A stretch of DNA of 64,000 nucleotides from Formicarius rufipectus (lineage: Eukaryota > Chordata > Aves > Passeriformes > Formicariidae): positions 124,001 through 188,000 of the forward strand of contig VXAU01003161.1 in the NCBI GenBank assembly GCA_013399695.1. Direction: 5' to 3'. The position numbers and the translations under genes are program-made. Positions 37,721-50,485 of this stretch are shown piece by piece (position 1 is the stretch's first letter; every line of letters begins with the position of its first letter). The notes below the pieces were generated by a model that was not told the DNA's origin, ran no database searches, and saw only the letters and a list, made by a program, of their open reading frames with translations.

Positions 37721-40700
37721 CGGCCAAGTCTGCTCCGCAGTTTATTTTAACGTCTCAAGGACTCTTTTGCTCTCTCTCACTCCCTTTCATGCTTCTCACC
37801 AATACCAGGCTGTGAAATCCTGCACAGATTTCTTTTCCTGACACATATGACAGCAAAATGACAGTAGGGCTGCAGCCCCATTAGTAGCACCAACTTTTTA
37901 CATGGAACTCTTCCGACTTCCCCGCATGGCTTATGGCAAAGGAAAGTGTTATTATTTCAATCTGCAAATGTGGAAAACTAGTTGTGTAAATACATCAGCC
38001 TCTCCAAGAGGTTTGTGTCAGAGCCAGGGACCAAGTTCTGAAATTATAGGACCAAATTCACCAGACAGCACTTACTTCCATGTTTATTAAACTATCTAGT
38101 ATTGTAAAGATACATTAGTAACAGATGTGAACCAGAGCTGGAAGGCACTTAGAGTTCAGTTTCTCTGTTTCTATTCCACTCCAGATCTGAAAGAGACACA
38201 AGGCAAACAAAAGAAAAATCTCTCCAATCCCTGTCTTCCTTGATGCAAAATTAAATACGAGTTGGATTGGAAAAGATCTTCCATGGTCCAAGTGTCTCTA
38301 CTGGAGCATGATAAACATTTAGGAGGCAGAGTGACAGATCTGAGGAGATATGAGCACCTACTATTCCCTGCCAGCTGCAGGCACTCTGGAGCAGATCTTA
38401 AAATAATTGCGCTGCATATCATTGAAAGGAAAAAAAAGTAATTTAAAGGAGGCAGAAGGGAAAAGCAGTAGCGTTGTTAATGCTTTACTTGTTAAAAGTA
38501 AAAAGTAAATGTTGATCCTTTAAGCCTGCACTCTGTTTGGCTTGCATAATTTAGAAGGATAAGCTTTTTCCATCCTCATAACAGAGCAAATGGTGAGTGT
38601 CTATTTTGCATCTGGGGAAATGTGTGTGAGTATCAAGGCCTGACATTTGTGTCTATGGAATTCGCCCTGCATGGGACTGTCAAATTAAATACGATAACTG
38701 GCTTTTCCAAAGCAGCAAATAATTTACTGGTCATTAAAAATCCTGGTGGCTGTGCACTCAGCTTGTGCTGAAGTCTCTCACTGGTGCCAAGGTATCAGAA
38801 TTTAGTAAACACTTACCATGGATACAGGCAAAGGTTTCAGATAATTCAGGCCCGAGGCTGATCCATGATTGTGGATATTATCTTGAAATGCGTAATGAGA
38901 TCAATGAGACTATCACTCTACTGACTGCCTCAACAAATGGAGCAGGTTCCTTTTCTGCCATTTCATTTATTGAAAATGAGGGAGAAAGGAAGCAAAGCTG
39001 AAGGTATGTGGTGTCTGAGTCCAGATGGTCTGTGTGCTGTCAATCTGAATTCAGCCTGATCCATCATAAGTTAGGAGCAACCCCTTTTCTCCCACCAATA
39101 TATGTTGGATATTTCCCTCTTTCCTATTGCATCTTTGGTGACTCATAGTGTTTTGCATCTTAATTAATTTTTGAAAATAGCACTTTGATATACTTACAAA
39201 TATTATTCTTGTTTTACCAGGAAAAAGAGCTGTCCCAGCACAAGAGCTGGTTTATTGGAATTATTGGCTAAAATGGAGCTGAGGTTAAGTCCGTCCTTGT
39301 TGTAGGCTCCTTTTCTACAGCTGTCAAAGCAGTGATATGTTTCTACCCATGGTCATCGGTGAGTTTATCTGTGGCTTTATAATTCCTGGGCAGAACAGGC
39401 AAGGTCCTCTGCCCTGGGGAGCCCAGGCACTGCTGTTGTGTCACCACCCAAGAGCTAAGAACAGGGAAACTGGCTGTAGGTCCATGGCTATGGGTCTGTA
39501 ATGTGGTCCTGCACATCATGGTGCAAGGGATATAGCTGACTTAGCTTCCGTATTATCAACTTGAAATACCAATAAAGCTACATACTCTAAAGCCAAAGCT
39601 GAGTGCTCTTTCAGGATTGATTAGCACAGGTCTATCCAAGCAGTTATAATTTACAGAAGTATTTTAGAAATACTCACAATTACAATCAACACTAAATAAT
39701 ACTTTACTGGCTTAATAAGATATATGTAAGTGCTGCCAAAGATCAGTGTTCTTTCTCTCTCATCTAGAGGTGCAACTCGTTAAAGTCAAACTTCTATTGG
39801 TTTGGTTTTTTTCATTCTGGATGTTTATGGTGTGTTTACTGAAGGTGTCTCTGTTGTGAAAACCAATGGCATTTGATTCCTGAAGTATAGGAAAGAGGAC
39901 TGGTGTGACTCTGCAGGCCTGAAGCTAAGCTGTGAAGAGGACATATGAGCAGGAAAGGAATGCTGAAATTGTAGATTGTTAGGTTTTTTTTTTCTTTTGA
40001 AGCTAGAAGTCCCATCATAGATGACAATTTTGTAGGTTTTAACAACTTCCAAAACAGGATTTGTGCATGAGGGTTGTAAAGACACACGAGAGAAGAAAAA
40101 CTGACAGATTTTAGGCGGTCATCTCTAAATCCAATGGAATTGAGTAGCACTTCATCTTCTGAGCACCTTTTTGCAACTGAGTCCAAGTGTCTACAAACAG
40201 TAGAGCAGATCATCCCACTGATGGCATGGACAAGGAAACAGATTCCTCTGGTACAATTGCAATGCAGTAAGGAAGGGTTTATTAAACTCATGACTGTTGT
40301 CTTTGCCACTGTAGAAGAGCAGCCCAGATCTGCAGTGAGGATTGCTAAAGAGCAGAGCACACCTTGTCTGAGCTGGATCCTTGCATCAAATGGCAAACCA
40401 CCAGTGACTTAGTGTAGTTTTTCACCCTTCCTTCCAGCACTCTACTGGTAGCTGAGATGATACCTCGTAACTAGTAGGAAAACTAGCATGTCAACACTAA
40501 TATTTGTAGCTATTACCAAAGGTTCACAGGGAAACATTCAGATTGTTTTCTTAATTTTCACAGAATATCTTCCAAATGTTTTTTGTGTTAGCTCTCAGCA
40601 ATGTACATAAATCTGTTCTGTTACATGAAAAAAATTTCAACTTTGTCATTAAATTATGGATGAACTTCACTGTTAGTTTGGTTTGTAGTCAATATGAAGT

Positions 40701-43449
40701 ATTGCTCTTTTAAATTAATATTGCATTTTCTCATACTTTCCCCCGTAGTTTATAAAACACTGAGTTTATAGTGATGAGTTTTGTTGAATGTAAGCCAAGG
40801 ATTTAAGACTTCTTTTTTCTCTCAACTTTTCCCTCAATTTATAGAAGAAAAATCAAATTTGTATTTCTAAGATGCAGGCTTTATTCTTAATAAGTGTTTA
40901 TTTCTAACAGAGTAAATAAGACTACAACCCAGCAAATATTTGCTTTTGTTTAACCTTACATGGACAGGCGTAATGGAGTGGCCAAAGCATCTACAGCTTC
41001 CCCATTAGTAGCACTTAAAGGTGCACTGTGGAGCTGCCTGCAAAATCTGGATTTCAATGTTCTGTACCATTTGGCTACATGAGGTGCCAAAGCAGAGCAC
41101 AGGAGATGGACAGGTGATGCTCTTCACAGCATTTTGTGGATTTCAGACATGAAAATGTCTCTATGCTATGCCCCAGTGCAGACCTTCTGCCTCAGTATGC
41201 ATCTGGCACATTTGTGCAGAGATGTGTAAATACACAGCATGGGTTTCCTGCAGTAGCAAGATTTTTATCAGGTATATTTAACAGTGATACATGTGCAAAG
41301 CTGAGAGGCACAGCTCGGATAGAAACTATGGCAAGTAAAGTAGTGAAGTTTTATAATACATGGCTAATAGATACTTTTCATATTGTCCAGGTAAAATGCA
41401 TAAATTTTGCTGGTTTTTGTTTCTCGTCATCATTGACTAGGTTGTATCCTGACAGTCTGCCCTTAAAAGTGGGCAAACTGTGACTCTATGCTCACAGGAA
41501 TACAGCTGTGACTGCTCTGATTCCATCACAACCAGGTATGTTATTACTACGTTTGCTCTTTGTTTAGGAATTGCTCTTCTGGTATTATTTCTCCCTCCAC
41601 ACTTACTCAGATCACAGAGACGTCCTTTAATAGGTTTTTGATAATGTAAAATTAATTGCTGTATTATCAATAAGAAAGCAGGGTGGCTGTAACTCTCTTG
41701 TACATATTTTTAGTTAATAAATATCTACTTGCTTTAAACTGGAGAGGTTCAGTTTCTACACCAAAGTAAGACTGGACTAAAAATTAAATCACCTAAAGAA
41801 TAGTCTTCAAACTAGTTAGTACTGTTCTGCCAGAGAGATTTGTGTTATGGTTTTAATAACAGAGAATTAAAAACCACTGGTAACAGTTGTGACAATTTTG
41901 CAACAAATGTACAATACCAGACTTTATTAATGAATGAGTTACAGTGCTGTGTCATCTTAATTTCTTACAGATGTATTCATGTTCTTTGAAAAGACCAGAA
42001 AAAAATGTCAGAAATTCATTTGCTATTCACATTGCCCTTATTCTTCCTCAGTGGTATTATGATTGCAATCTGGATTGCTATAGGCATCCCACTATAATTC
42101 ATCATTGCTTCATTGTTCAAATTCTCTGGTGGAACCAGATATTGGTGTCGACAACATCTGGAGTTTTACGTCTCTCATCTTTTTTCTTCCTGCTTCCTTC
42201 TGTTTAATCAGGAGAATGGGAGGAGGATATTGCTGCCACTGTTAAGACACTGAATGACTGCTAGTACTTTGGAGGATATTTAGATCTAGGATGGAGGAGA
42301 TACAGGCCTGTTCAAACAGGTGAGACTGAGGAACACCTGCCTTCAACACACTGCAGTCTTCATGGCATGCCTGAAGATGTGAGAGGCCTCTCTTCTATCT
42401 TCCATTCTAAAGTTAAGCTATGGATTTGACAAGGGATGCCCTTTAATGGAAGAGTGTCTTGGCAACCATATACCCTATTTCTTTTACTGGGGCCTTTTCA
42501 TGTTGCATAAAATATGTACTTCTCTCTCTAGTATCAAGGAGAGAAATATGTTAATGTGGATTTTAAGTAGGATTTTAAGCAGAATTTTACCCATTCCTGG
42601 TCAAATCCTGACTTGCTCCCCATCCAAGTTGTTCAGTTGCAAGTGCATTACAAAGAGCAGGATTTAAATGAGCTCAGGGATACACTGCAAGGTAAATCTG
42701 GAGTGTGGGCTATTTCATAGCATAGAGTATGTCTGCCTGCCTTACAGTATATGACAATACACTGTTTTGTGGGAATGTAGCCTTGGCACAATAGATACAT
42801 CAAATAGACACGTCAGCCTGTGTCCTTCCTAAAATGGCCTGATAACACATACAGCAAGGTACTGTGTGGATACTGAGCACATCCAGGTACCTGGATGGGG
42901 ATACACAGTGCTGTCAGAGAACATCCATAGACATCTCTGCAAGGGCTCACCCTGCCTTCCTATGGTTAAGACAAAGGCCAATGTAGCAGTTCTTGCCATA
43001 AGAACTACTTAGTTACATTTATGGAAACTTTGGTGTAATAAAATGATAGAGTCCTGACTCAAAGTTGTGTGGTGTTTATGAATAGTTTAGTGTTCTGAGT
43101 TTGGAGAGGGATGGAATCAGAACTCTTTTATCATTTTTTTGTTATTTGGGTTTTTTTCCCCACTGTGTGTAAGATACAGCAATTTTGTTTATAAAATCCA
43201 TCCATGTTTATAAATTCTTCAGAAATGTGCTTTTGTTCTTTCTTCTGTGCTTGGGAGGGGCTCATATAAAGATCATTCATCATCCACCTTCAAATATAGC
43301 CCTTAAAATTCCTTTTTGCCATAATCCCTATCATCAACTTGACAACTGCTTGTCTGCAGATATGTTATGACCACTGCCTATCTTGTTAAGTAATATTTTT
43401 ACAATCTTTGTTCTTCTTCTTCTATCGAAATCCATCAGTTTTGTTCCAG
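37721..43449. other. Upstream/intergenic sequence, nothing firm recognised
   Basis: Sequence upstream of the RERG promoter. No repeat family was recognised. It holds the longest non-repetitive ORF of the window, 186 codons at 39836-40396 (minus), and a 115-codon ORF at 41136-41483 (plus), neither recognised. No PTPRO exon was seen, although PTPRO is the mammalian neighbour on this side. Confidence 0.5.
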
Positions 43450-43577
43450 GAATACGAGCATGTTGTGGTAGGGAACCAACCTTTGTGCATCCAAACACTC
43501 TACAACTGTCATGATCTCTTCACAGTTCATGACAATGAGATGGTGACACATCTTGTAAACATCTTGAAGGAAAAATG
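43450..43577 (+). other. Candidate internal exon of an unidentified gene
   Basis: A pyrimidine-rich stretch (ttgttcttcttcttc) and ttttgttccag|gaa form a good acceptor. The 128-nt segment is open in one plus frame (starts EYEHVVVGNQ, ends LVNILKEK plus two bases) and is followed by a consensus donor, aaaatg|gtaagt. The two other plus frames contain stops. The protein piece was not recognised as PTPRO, EPS8 or RERG. The complementary strand is also open in one frame, so a decayed transposase or retrocopy fragment with fortuitous splice-like ends is a real alternative. No partner exon was found nearby. Confidence 0.35.
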
Positions 43578-46500
43578 GTAAGTACGTTTTTTCAATCAAG
43601 GGCTGGATGTTCTGCTGTCCATCAGTCTTTCAAGCTCAAATCTGATTCACCTACCATGGGCTGTTGGGGACTGAATTATTTCTTCTCTAATCCAGTGTGT
43701 GCTCAGACTACATAATTTTGCCTTGAAGTGTGCCCATGTATTCTTTCTCTTTGGTGCTGTTTTAGAGAATTATTCTCTGGAATTTATGTTACCACTTTTC
43801 TGCACAATATTTGGGGACCAGTTCTGGAAGGAAAAAAACCAAAACCAAAACCAAAACAAAACACCAACTGCTTAAATACTTATCTTCCATGACATTTTAG
43901 CATCATCTAAATACTTTTTTGAAACTATTCCTGAGTTCATTAGGTATAAAACCATGAAGGGATTCAAGTAGTCTCAGACTTTTCTCTGTACAGAGCCCAT
44001 GTGGTGAAGAATATGAGCTCTTTGGGCATTATAGGAAATAGTTGGAGCTGTTAACAGATACTGAGGATTTTTGTGCTGCTCTGTGACTGTAGGACATGAG
44101 GTGATGGCACTAGTAAATAATCCATCCTTGTCTGGTAATCATTCTTGCTATTCAATCTAGCTTTTTTATACTAATTACTGTTATATTACTTGTTAAATTT
44201 TCTGTGGGCTGGTTTCTGAGACTGTGTGTGCAATAAAAGTTTCATACATCAACAAAGACTTTTAGGCATCATTTGTAAATGAGTGATTAATAAACCACCA
44301 AAAAAAGTTCATTAAAATGAGAGAAGCAGTCAGAGATACCCTCCAAAGAAAGACAAGGAAGTGTTAATAAACAGATGTTACAAAACCAAATTTCTCAGCA
44401 TATTACCCTGTGAAGTGGAGAAAACTCTGAAAGAACTAATTTTTAAAAGCAGTTGGTAATACTACAATTTCAGAAATCTTTTACACACATGTTAAATTAC
44501 CATGGACTCCCTGTTCAACTGAGGACAAACCCTGAAGGATTCAATAAGAAGCAGTTACTAAAACAGCAGAAAAAAATACCTAATATTAAGTCTCTAGTTC
44601 TTTAACTAAGGTTCCCATCTTCATATAAACACAAAACCCATAGAAAACTCTGTAATATTTCTATGGAGATTAAGTAACTAAGCAGCAGCTAGTTTATTTA
44701 AGCTGTTCATTGTTTCAGGATCCACTGATAGTAAGATAGCAGGAATACAATTAAGTGTACTCCATAAGGAGCACTATTCTCTAATACCTATACTATTCCC
44801 CCAATTAGTATGATATCCATAATAATAATATCTTTTAAAATTCATTAAATGTTTTGGACTCTAGTCAGACAAAAGACTAAAAGAATAAATGCTTCATTTT
44901 TAAATACATTCTAATACTTAAAAGTAATTTATTCTTTGTTTTGGATTTATCTAGAAAAAAAATCCTACAGAAAACACATAACTTAGAACAATTAATATAG
45001 CTGCAATATTTTTGCATTATTAAAGAACATCCTGTACAATGTTATATTGTATTTTTTTCATTTGTTACTTGAGTATTCTGCCTCAGGAATGAAATAGCAT
45101 GTTTTCTCTAATGTCGCACAAGACTGCAATTCAGCTAATTTATGAATACAGTTACAGTGCAAATGGGCACTGAGAAAGTGAAATAGCTTAGTTATAAGAA
45201 TTTTACAACGTTTTGTCTGGTGTGGGTTAAATTTATTCTAAACTGTGAAATCTTAAACAAAAGTACCAGTACTTTTTCCACAATCAAGATGAATCTGTTT
45301 ACAGATTCTGTTTACATCTGGTTAGGGACAGAGTTAATCTGAAGTCCTCTTAGCAAACAATAAAAGATAAAGACTTTTCTGTCATATTCCACATGGATAC
45401 ATCAAAACAACAACTCATTGCTACCCTTGAAACAAAACAAGGAGACACCAACATATTTGAAAGTGTCGTGCGCAAAGCAGAGAATGAAGGGTATCTCTTT
45501 TTGATAAAGTAACAGTGATGAATGTAGCATAAATGGTTGTAAGTATTGCTACTAATATAATAGTTCATCTATCGCTTACCTAAAAGTTTTGATAAAAAAA
45601 TTTTAGAACATAGTTGTGTTTCAATTTTTTGATGTCTGTTTGGGAAGTCTTTAAGAGGTCATGATATTAATGAAGGATTCCTAGGCATACTTTCTGAGTT
45701 CTCTGTTACTTTGAAAATACCAACTCTTGTCTAAAAATACTGTTAACTCAATCAGTATTCATCCTTTGAGTGATGTAATTAGTGGATGTGGAATGTGACA
45801 TGTCCCATACCAGTCTCATGTTCAGAGAACAGCAATTCAGTATTTTGTAACAGGTCTGTGCTAGATGTTTCCAAGCGAGCAACCAAACTTAGGGAGTCCA
45901 TACTATCCATCTTGCATATGATATGGATGTTTGTCTGTTATAGGTTATATTGTTACCTCTCATGATTCAGTCAGAAAACAGACTGAGAGTCCAGCTTGAG
46001 TACATCATATGAGCATATGTGCATAGTGTCCGTAACTAGTGTCTGTGTTCTCAGTGTTACTATGAATGGTATCCTGTTAAAAACAGTTCAGGGTGGGTAG
46101 GTTATTTCATCCATCTTTAGCCATGTAATACACGTCTAGTCTAAGCTACTGATGTTAGTTTCTGCAGCCCATGGAGTTACCTCTAACAAGCAGGCATCTT
46201 GGAAGTTCCAGTGTTTCAGTACAACCTACCAATTTACTGCTGATATAATCTACTTCCAAAACCCTTCTCACCTTAACTGGGCACTGGTCACTGGCATCCT
46301 ACCTCCTCTTAGAGTCAGTCACCTGTTTTGGTGAGATGCATCAAGTTTAGCACACTCTTTTTTTTTTTTTTTCCATTGAGTGTGAAGTGGTTAATTAAGT
46401 AGCTCAGATGGAGCCATTTACTATAGGTCAAATAAGTCATATTTCTAGCTGAAGTCTTGAAGGTTTGATTCTCATGATCCATCCCCATTTCTCAAGAAGT

Positions 46501-47665
46501 TGCTGACCTGCGGCTGGAGGCGTAGGACTCTCTCCAGGAGTTCAAAATTTGGCATTAATATTCTATACAATGTGTCCTACCAGACAAGTTTGTGGTTTTC
46601 ATTCTTGCTTTTACAGAAGAGAATTCTATAAAAATGGAATGCATTTATGGTACAATTTTTGATATAATTTTGGTCTGCGGACAATTTTTTGGTTTTCAGA
46701 CCATAACAGAAGCGTTCTGGAAAACTTCATACATGTAATTCCTGTGAGCTTTTTGCCCAAGAAACTTTGCTCTTAACTCCTGGTTTTGTCTTCCTCTAAC
46801 TTTTAGAATCAAAAACTTTTACAGCCACTTTAATTATGAACTAAAATCTGTCTGCCTTTATTATAAGATCTGAGACAGTCATCATCAACATCTAGAGCTA
46901 AATAAAGCTCTCCATTGCACCTTCATTTGACCTGAATGGGGTAGACAGCTTGGTTTTAAGGAGATCCACTATTGTCTTCAGTGCTAAACTTCACTGTTAC
47001 TCCCCAGGTAATCCCAAGATTTTCAGTAAAATGACTATGTCCAGATGCACACAGCAATTTAACGTGGGCTCCGGAGTGGCACTTCTTGAAAGGCACAAAC
47101 AAGCATTTAGAAATTTGAATTCCTAGGCTGAATTTCAAATAAAACAAAGATATTTTTCCATTTTAGGTTTTCTGAGGATGCCATGGTGAGAGGAACACAT
47201 TTTATGTCTTTTTTAAGGCAGGCAGTGTGTGCACTCCATGGCTCTGTGCCATCTGCATCATTAAGCTACCTTCTTCCATGATTTATATAAATGTTGCAAG
47301 CACCAAAACCCAGCTAACTATCCAGTCAAACTAAAAATAACCTCTGAAAATAATCCAAAGTAAAAGTTTGTTTTCCAAGAGAAAAAGACGTCTATGTTTT
47401 ACAGTCCTTCAACTGTGTTAAAACTCTGATTAAATTACTGGTTACTGATGGTACTGAGAAATTTAAAGCAACTACTTGCTTGTAAGCTGCTTCTGAATGA
47501 TAACTAGAGAAAACTGGTGTAGGTGCTGCTTTGAACTGTTGAACACTCAACTGTTTTCCTGATTGTCATCATTTTTCACAGGAGCAATTGGAAGGTTGTA
47601 TTGACTGATTAAAACTTAAGAGACCAAAATCAACACTAGCAATGGGGCTGTTAATTGAATCATGC
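43578..47665. other. Intergenic sequence, nothing recognised
   Basis: AT-rich DNA with a small aaaacc/aaaac tract at about 43829-43864 and a run of about 15 T at 46358-46372. No repeat family or exon recognised. Confidence 0.5.
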
Positions 47666-47673
47666 TTTCCATG

Positions 47674-48084
47674 TTGTTGTTGTTGGCTGGACTTCGCGAA
47701 CGAAGATTTTGGGATAAGCCTGCGCAATGGATTTTTTAGGTGAGGCACAGTGTGCGCGGACCTGGCCCCCCCCCCTTTACTCCTGAGGTTCATCTTGCCA
47801 CGGCCGAGCACGCTCGGACGGCGACAGCGAGTTCCTCGGGATTCAAACCAGCGTCCTCAGAGGAGGAGCCGGCTCCACAGGCGGGGGCCTACACCACTCG
47901 GCCAATGCCCGCCGCCTCTCAAGTGTAACATACAAACAGAAAAGCAATAATGTCAGGCTGTTGAGCAATCCTGGGAGCCCACATGGGTCTTAGCACCAGG
48001 GGAAGACCTCGCCTTGTCCTCTCTGCCACCGAATGACACAAACATGGCACTGCAGCCACGCCTGCAACACTAGCTGGGGCAGGT
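47674..48084 (-). mobile_element. tRNA-related SINE, copy 1
   Basis: Read on the minus strand the order is: an unplaced head of about 170 nt (48084 to about 47915), a tRNA Ser/Leu-like module with A box TGGCCGAGTGGT (47904-47893) and B box GGTTTGAATCC (47849-47839), a body of about 150 nt, and a (AAC)n tail. The tail appears as gttgttgttgttg at 47673-47685 on the plus strand. Candidate target duplication: tttccatgt at 47666-47674 and 48085-48093. The copy at 58798 is highly similar in head, B box, body and tail. The tail type suggests mobilisation by an RTE-class LINE rather than CR1. The tRNA module is internal, which is unusual. Confidence 0.8.
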
Positions 48085-48093
48085 TTTCCATGT

Positions 48094-48670
48094 ATACCAG
48101 CTTTAAAAGACCCTAATATTTTAACTACCTTGTAAACAACCAAAAGCTGGGGATGTGGTTTCATAATTTTGAAGGGCTTTTATTTTAGGAAGGGAGATTT
48201 GTTTGTTTGAGTACTGCTCTGTTGTCAGGATAGAAAAGGAAAGATTCCTCCAGGTAACTCAGGACTCCTGCAGAGCTTGATTTCTGGTTCGTTTAACTCC
48301 TGATAACCACATCTCCTGATTACTGCTTACAAAGGATGCAAAAATGTTTAGCCTCCCTATATAAAATTAATTTGTTGTAATTATTCCCTTTACCTCCTAA
48401 GACTTATAGCTCCCTTAGGTGTCTTTCTACTCCTGTACCAGGTAAGCAGATGGTATGTAGGGATGAAGACTTCCAGAAATATTTATTAACGCTACATCAA
48501 TCACAAATAGTTGTTACATATGAGCTCTGAATTTATTGGGAAAGGTTCATTGCATAATATCTGTGGTATAAGGCTTTGAAACATGATAGCCAGACACCTC
48601 CTGCCACAAGGAGGAAATTTCTAAATAGGGACTTTACCAAAATTCTTTGAATATTTTCATATAATACATA
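48094..48670. other. Intergenic sequence between SINE and minisatellite
   Basis: No feature recognised. Confidence 0.5.
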
Positions 48671-50485
48671 AGAAAAACAGAAAGGAAGGGGGAAAGGGAG
48701 GAGGGAAGGGAGGAAGGGAGGGAGGGAGGGAAGGAAGGAGGAAAGGAAGGAGGGAAGGAAGGAAGGCAGGCAGGCAGGCAGGCAGGAAGGATGGAAGGAA
48801 GGAAGGAAGGAAGCAAGGAAGGAAGGAAGGCAGGAAGGCAGGCAGGCAGGCAGGCAGGAAGGATGGAAGGAAGGAAGGAAGGAAGCAAGGAAGGAAGGAA
48901 GGCAGGAAGGCAGGCAGGCAGGCAGGCAGGAAGGATGGAAGGAAGGAAGGAAGGAAGCAAGGAAGGAAGGAAGGCAGGAAGGCAGGCAGGCAGGCAGGCA
49001 GGAAGGATGGAAGGAAGGAAGGAAGGAAGCAAGGAAGGAAGGAAGGCAGGAAGGCAGGCAGGCAGGCAGGCAGGAAGGATGGAAGGAAGGAAGGAAGGAA
49101 GCAAGGAAGGAAGGAAGGCAGGAAGGCAGGCAGGCAGGCAGGCAGGAAGGATGGAAGGAAGGAAGGAAGGAAGCAAGGAAGGAAGGAAGGCAGGAAGGCA
49201 GGCAGGCAGGCAGGCAGGAAGGATGGAAGGAAGGAAGGAAGGAAGCAAGGAAGGAAGGAAGGCAGGAAGGCAGGCAGGCAGGCAGGCAGGAAGGATGGAA
49301 GGAAGGAAGGAAGGAAGCAAGGAAGGAAGGAAGGCAGGAAGGCAGGCAGGCAGGCAGGCAGGAAGGATGGAAGGAAGGAAGGAAGGAAGCAAGGAAGGAA
49401 GGAAGGCAGGAAGGCAGGCAGGCAGGCAGGCAGGAAGGATGGAAGGAAGGAAGGAAGGAAGCAAGGAAGGAAGGAAGGCAGGAAGGCAGGCAGGCAGGCA
49501 GGCAGGAAGGATGGAAGGAAGGAAGGAAGGAAGCAAGGAAGGAAGGAAGGCAGGAAGGCAGGCAGGCAGGCAGGCAGGAAGGATGGAAGGAAGGAAGGAA
49601 GGAAGCAAGGAAGGAAGGAAGGCAGGAAGGCAGGCAGGCAGGCAGGCAGGAAGGATGGAAGGAAGGAAGGAAGGAAGCAAGGAAGGAAGGAAGGCAGGAA
49701 GGCAGGCAGGCAGGCAGGCAGGAAGGATGGAAGGAAGGAAGGAAGGAAGCAAGGAAGGAAGGAAGGCAGGAAGGCAGGCAGGCAGGCAGGCAGGAAGGAT
49801 GGAAGGAAGGAAGGAAGGAAGCAAGGAAGGAAGGAAGGCAGGAAGGCAGGCAGGCAGGCAGGCAGGAAGGATGGAAGGAAGGAAGGAAGGAAGCAAGGAA
49901 GGAAGGAAGGCAGGAAGGCAGGCAGGCAGGCAGGCAGGAAGGATGGAAGGAAGGAAGGAAGGAAGCAAGGAAGGAAGGAAGGCAGGAAGGCAGGCAGGCA
50001 GGCAGGCAGGAAGGATGGAAGGAAGGAAGGAAGGAAGCAAGGAAGGAAGGAAGGCAGGAAGGCAGGCAGGCAGGCAGGCAGGAAGGATGGAAGGAAGGAA
50101 GGAAGGAAGCAAGGAAGGAAGGAAGGCAGGAAGGCAGGCAGGCAGGCAGGCAGGAAGGATGGAAGGAAGGAAGGAAGGAAGCAAGGAAGGAAGGAAGGCA
50201 GGAAGGCAGGCAGGCAGGCAGGCAGGAAGGATGGAAGGAAGGAAGGAAGGAAGCAAGGAAGGAAGGAAGGCAGGAAGGCAGGCAGGCAGGCAGGCAGGAA
50301 GGATGGAAGGAAGGAAGGAAGGAAGCAAGGAAGGAAGGAAGGCAGGAAGGCAGGCAGGCAGGCAGGCAGGAAGGATGGAAGGAAGGAAGGAAGGAAGCAA
50401 GGAAGGAAGGAAGGCAGGAAGGCAGGCAGGCAGGCAGGCAGGAAGGATGGAAGGAAGGAAGGAAGGAAGGAACGAAGGAAGGAAA
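48671..50485. repeat. 72-bp minisatellite, 23 identical units
   Basis: A purine-rich lead-in of irregular ggaa/ggga words (48671-48790) is followed by 23 apparently identical 72-bp units at 48791-50446 and a degenerate partial unit to 50485. Each unit is 18 tetramers: one atgg, four aagg, one aagc, four aagg, one cagg, one aagg, five cagg, one aagg. The unit is thus a higher-order repeat grown out of a GGAA/GGCA tetranucleotide. The unit length is a multiple of three and contains no stop codons, so a 570-codon ORF on plus and three 588-655-codon ORFs on minus appear. They are compositional and not genes. Confidence 0.98.

Noticed and set aside
48791..50446. CRISPR-like array of regularly repeated units
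   Set aside because: There are no spacers; whole units are identical tandem tetramer-based repeats in a vertebrate genome.
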